Below the pieces are notes generated by a model, which saw nothing but the letters and a program-made list of their open reading frames with translations, made no database searches and had not been told where the DNA came from. A stretch of DNA of 5,394 bases from Oscillospiraceae bacterium (GTDB lineage Bacteria > Bacillota > Clostridia > Oscillospirales > Acutalibacteraceae), in the NCBI GenBank assembly GCA_902774165.1, contig CACYHJ010000460.1, forward strand, positions 1 to 5,394, given 5' to 3'. A program made the position numbers and the translations under genes. This document shows positions 5,392 through 5,394 of the stretch, piece after piece; position 1 is the first letter of the stretch; every line of letters starts with the position of its first letter.

Positions 5392-5394
5392 TAG

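Overview
The window looks like a chromosomal segment from a Gram-positive anaerobe of the Bacillota, probably a Clostridia or Oscillospiraceae-type gut or rumen bacterium. That is inference. It rests on moderate GC, strong purine-rich Shine-Dalgarno sites, tightly packed genes, and the style of the acetyltransferases, methyltransferase and uronate enzymes. No rRNA, tRNA, CRISPR array, insertion sequence or phage integrase was seen.

Region 1 (1-352) is a divergent control region. A minus-strand gene runs off the left edge; only its first 28 codons, a hydrophobic N-terminus, are present. It has its own Shine-Dalgarno site and a good sigma-70-type promoter (143-171). On the plus strand a near-consensus promoter (TTGACA, 17 bp, TATAAT; 265-293) drives a TetR-family regulator. 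A 6+6 bp inverted repeat (277-300) straddles its -10 box and is the best candidate operator. A second, bulged inverted repeat (165-197) covers the -35 of the minus-strand promoter.

Region 2 (353-2679) is a compact plus-strand cluster: a TetR regulator, a GNAT acetyltransferase, a second GNAT and a class I SAM-dependent methyltransferase. The last three overlap by a few bases at their ends. The second GNAT is broken. Its first ~33 codons and its C-terminal acetyl-CoA-binding half lie in different frames, and the segment expected between them is absent, so it appears to be a pseudogene made by a frame-disrupting internal deletion.

Region 3 (2734-5330) holds two genes of D-galacturonate catabolism, uxaB (tagaturonate reductase) and uxaA (altronate dehydratase), which overlap by 43 bp. 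Together they convert tagaturonate to altronate and then to 2-keto-3-deoxygluconate. Both proteins are shorter than their E. coli counterparts, with specific internal segments missing but the catalytic motifs kept. The isomerase (UxaC), the 2-keto-3-deoxygluconate kinase and the aldolase are not in the window. After uxaA there are two stem-loops (5334-5361 and 5375-5391), neither with a visible U-tract.

No clearly new biological system was found. The points most worth checking are the deleted GNAT, the operator-like repeats in the divergent control region, and the compact UxaB and UxaA proteins.
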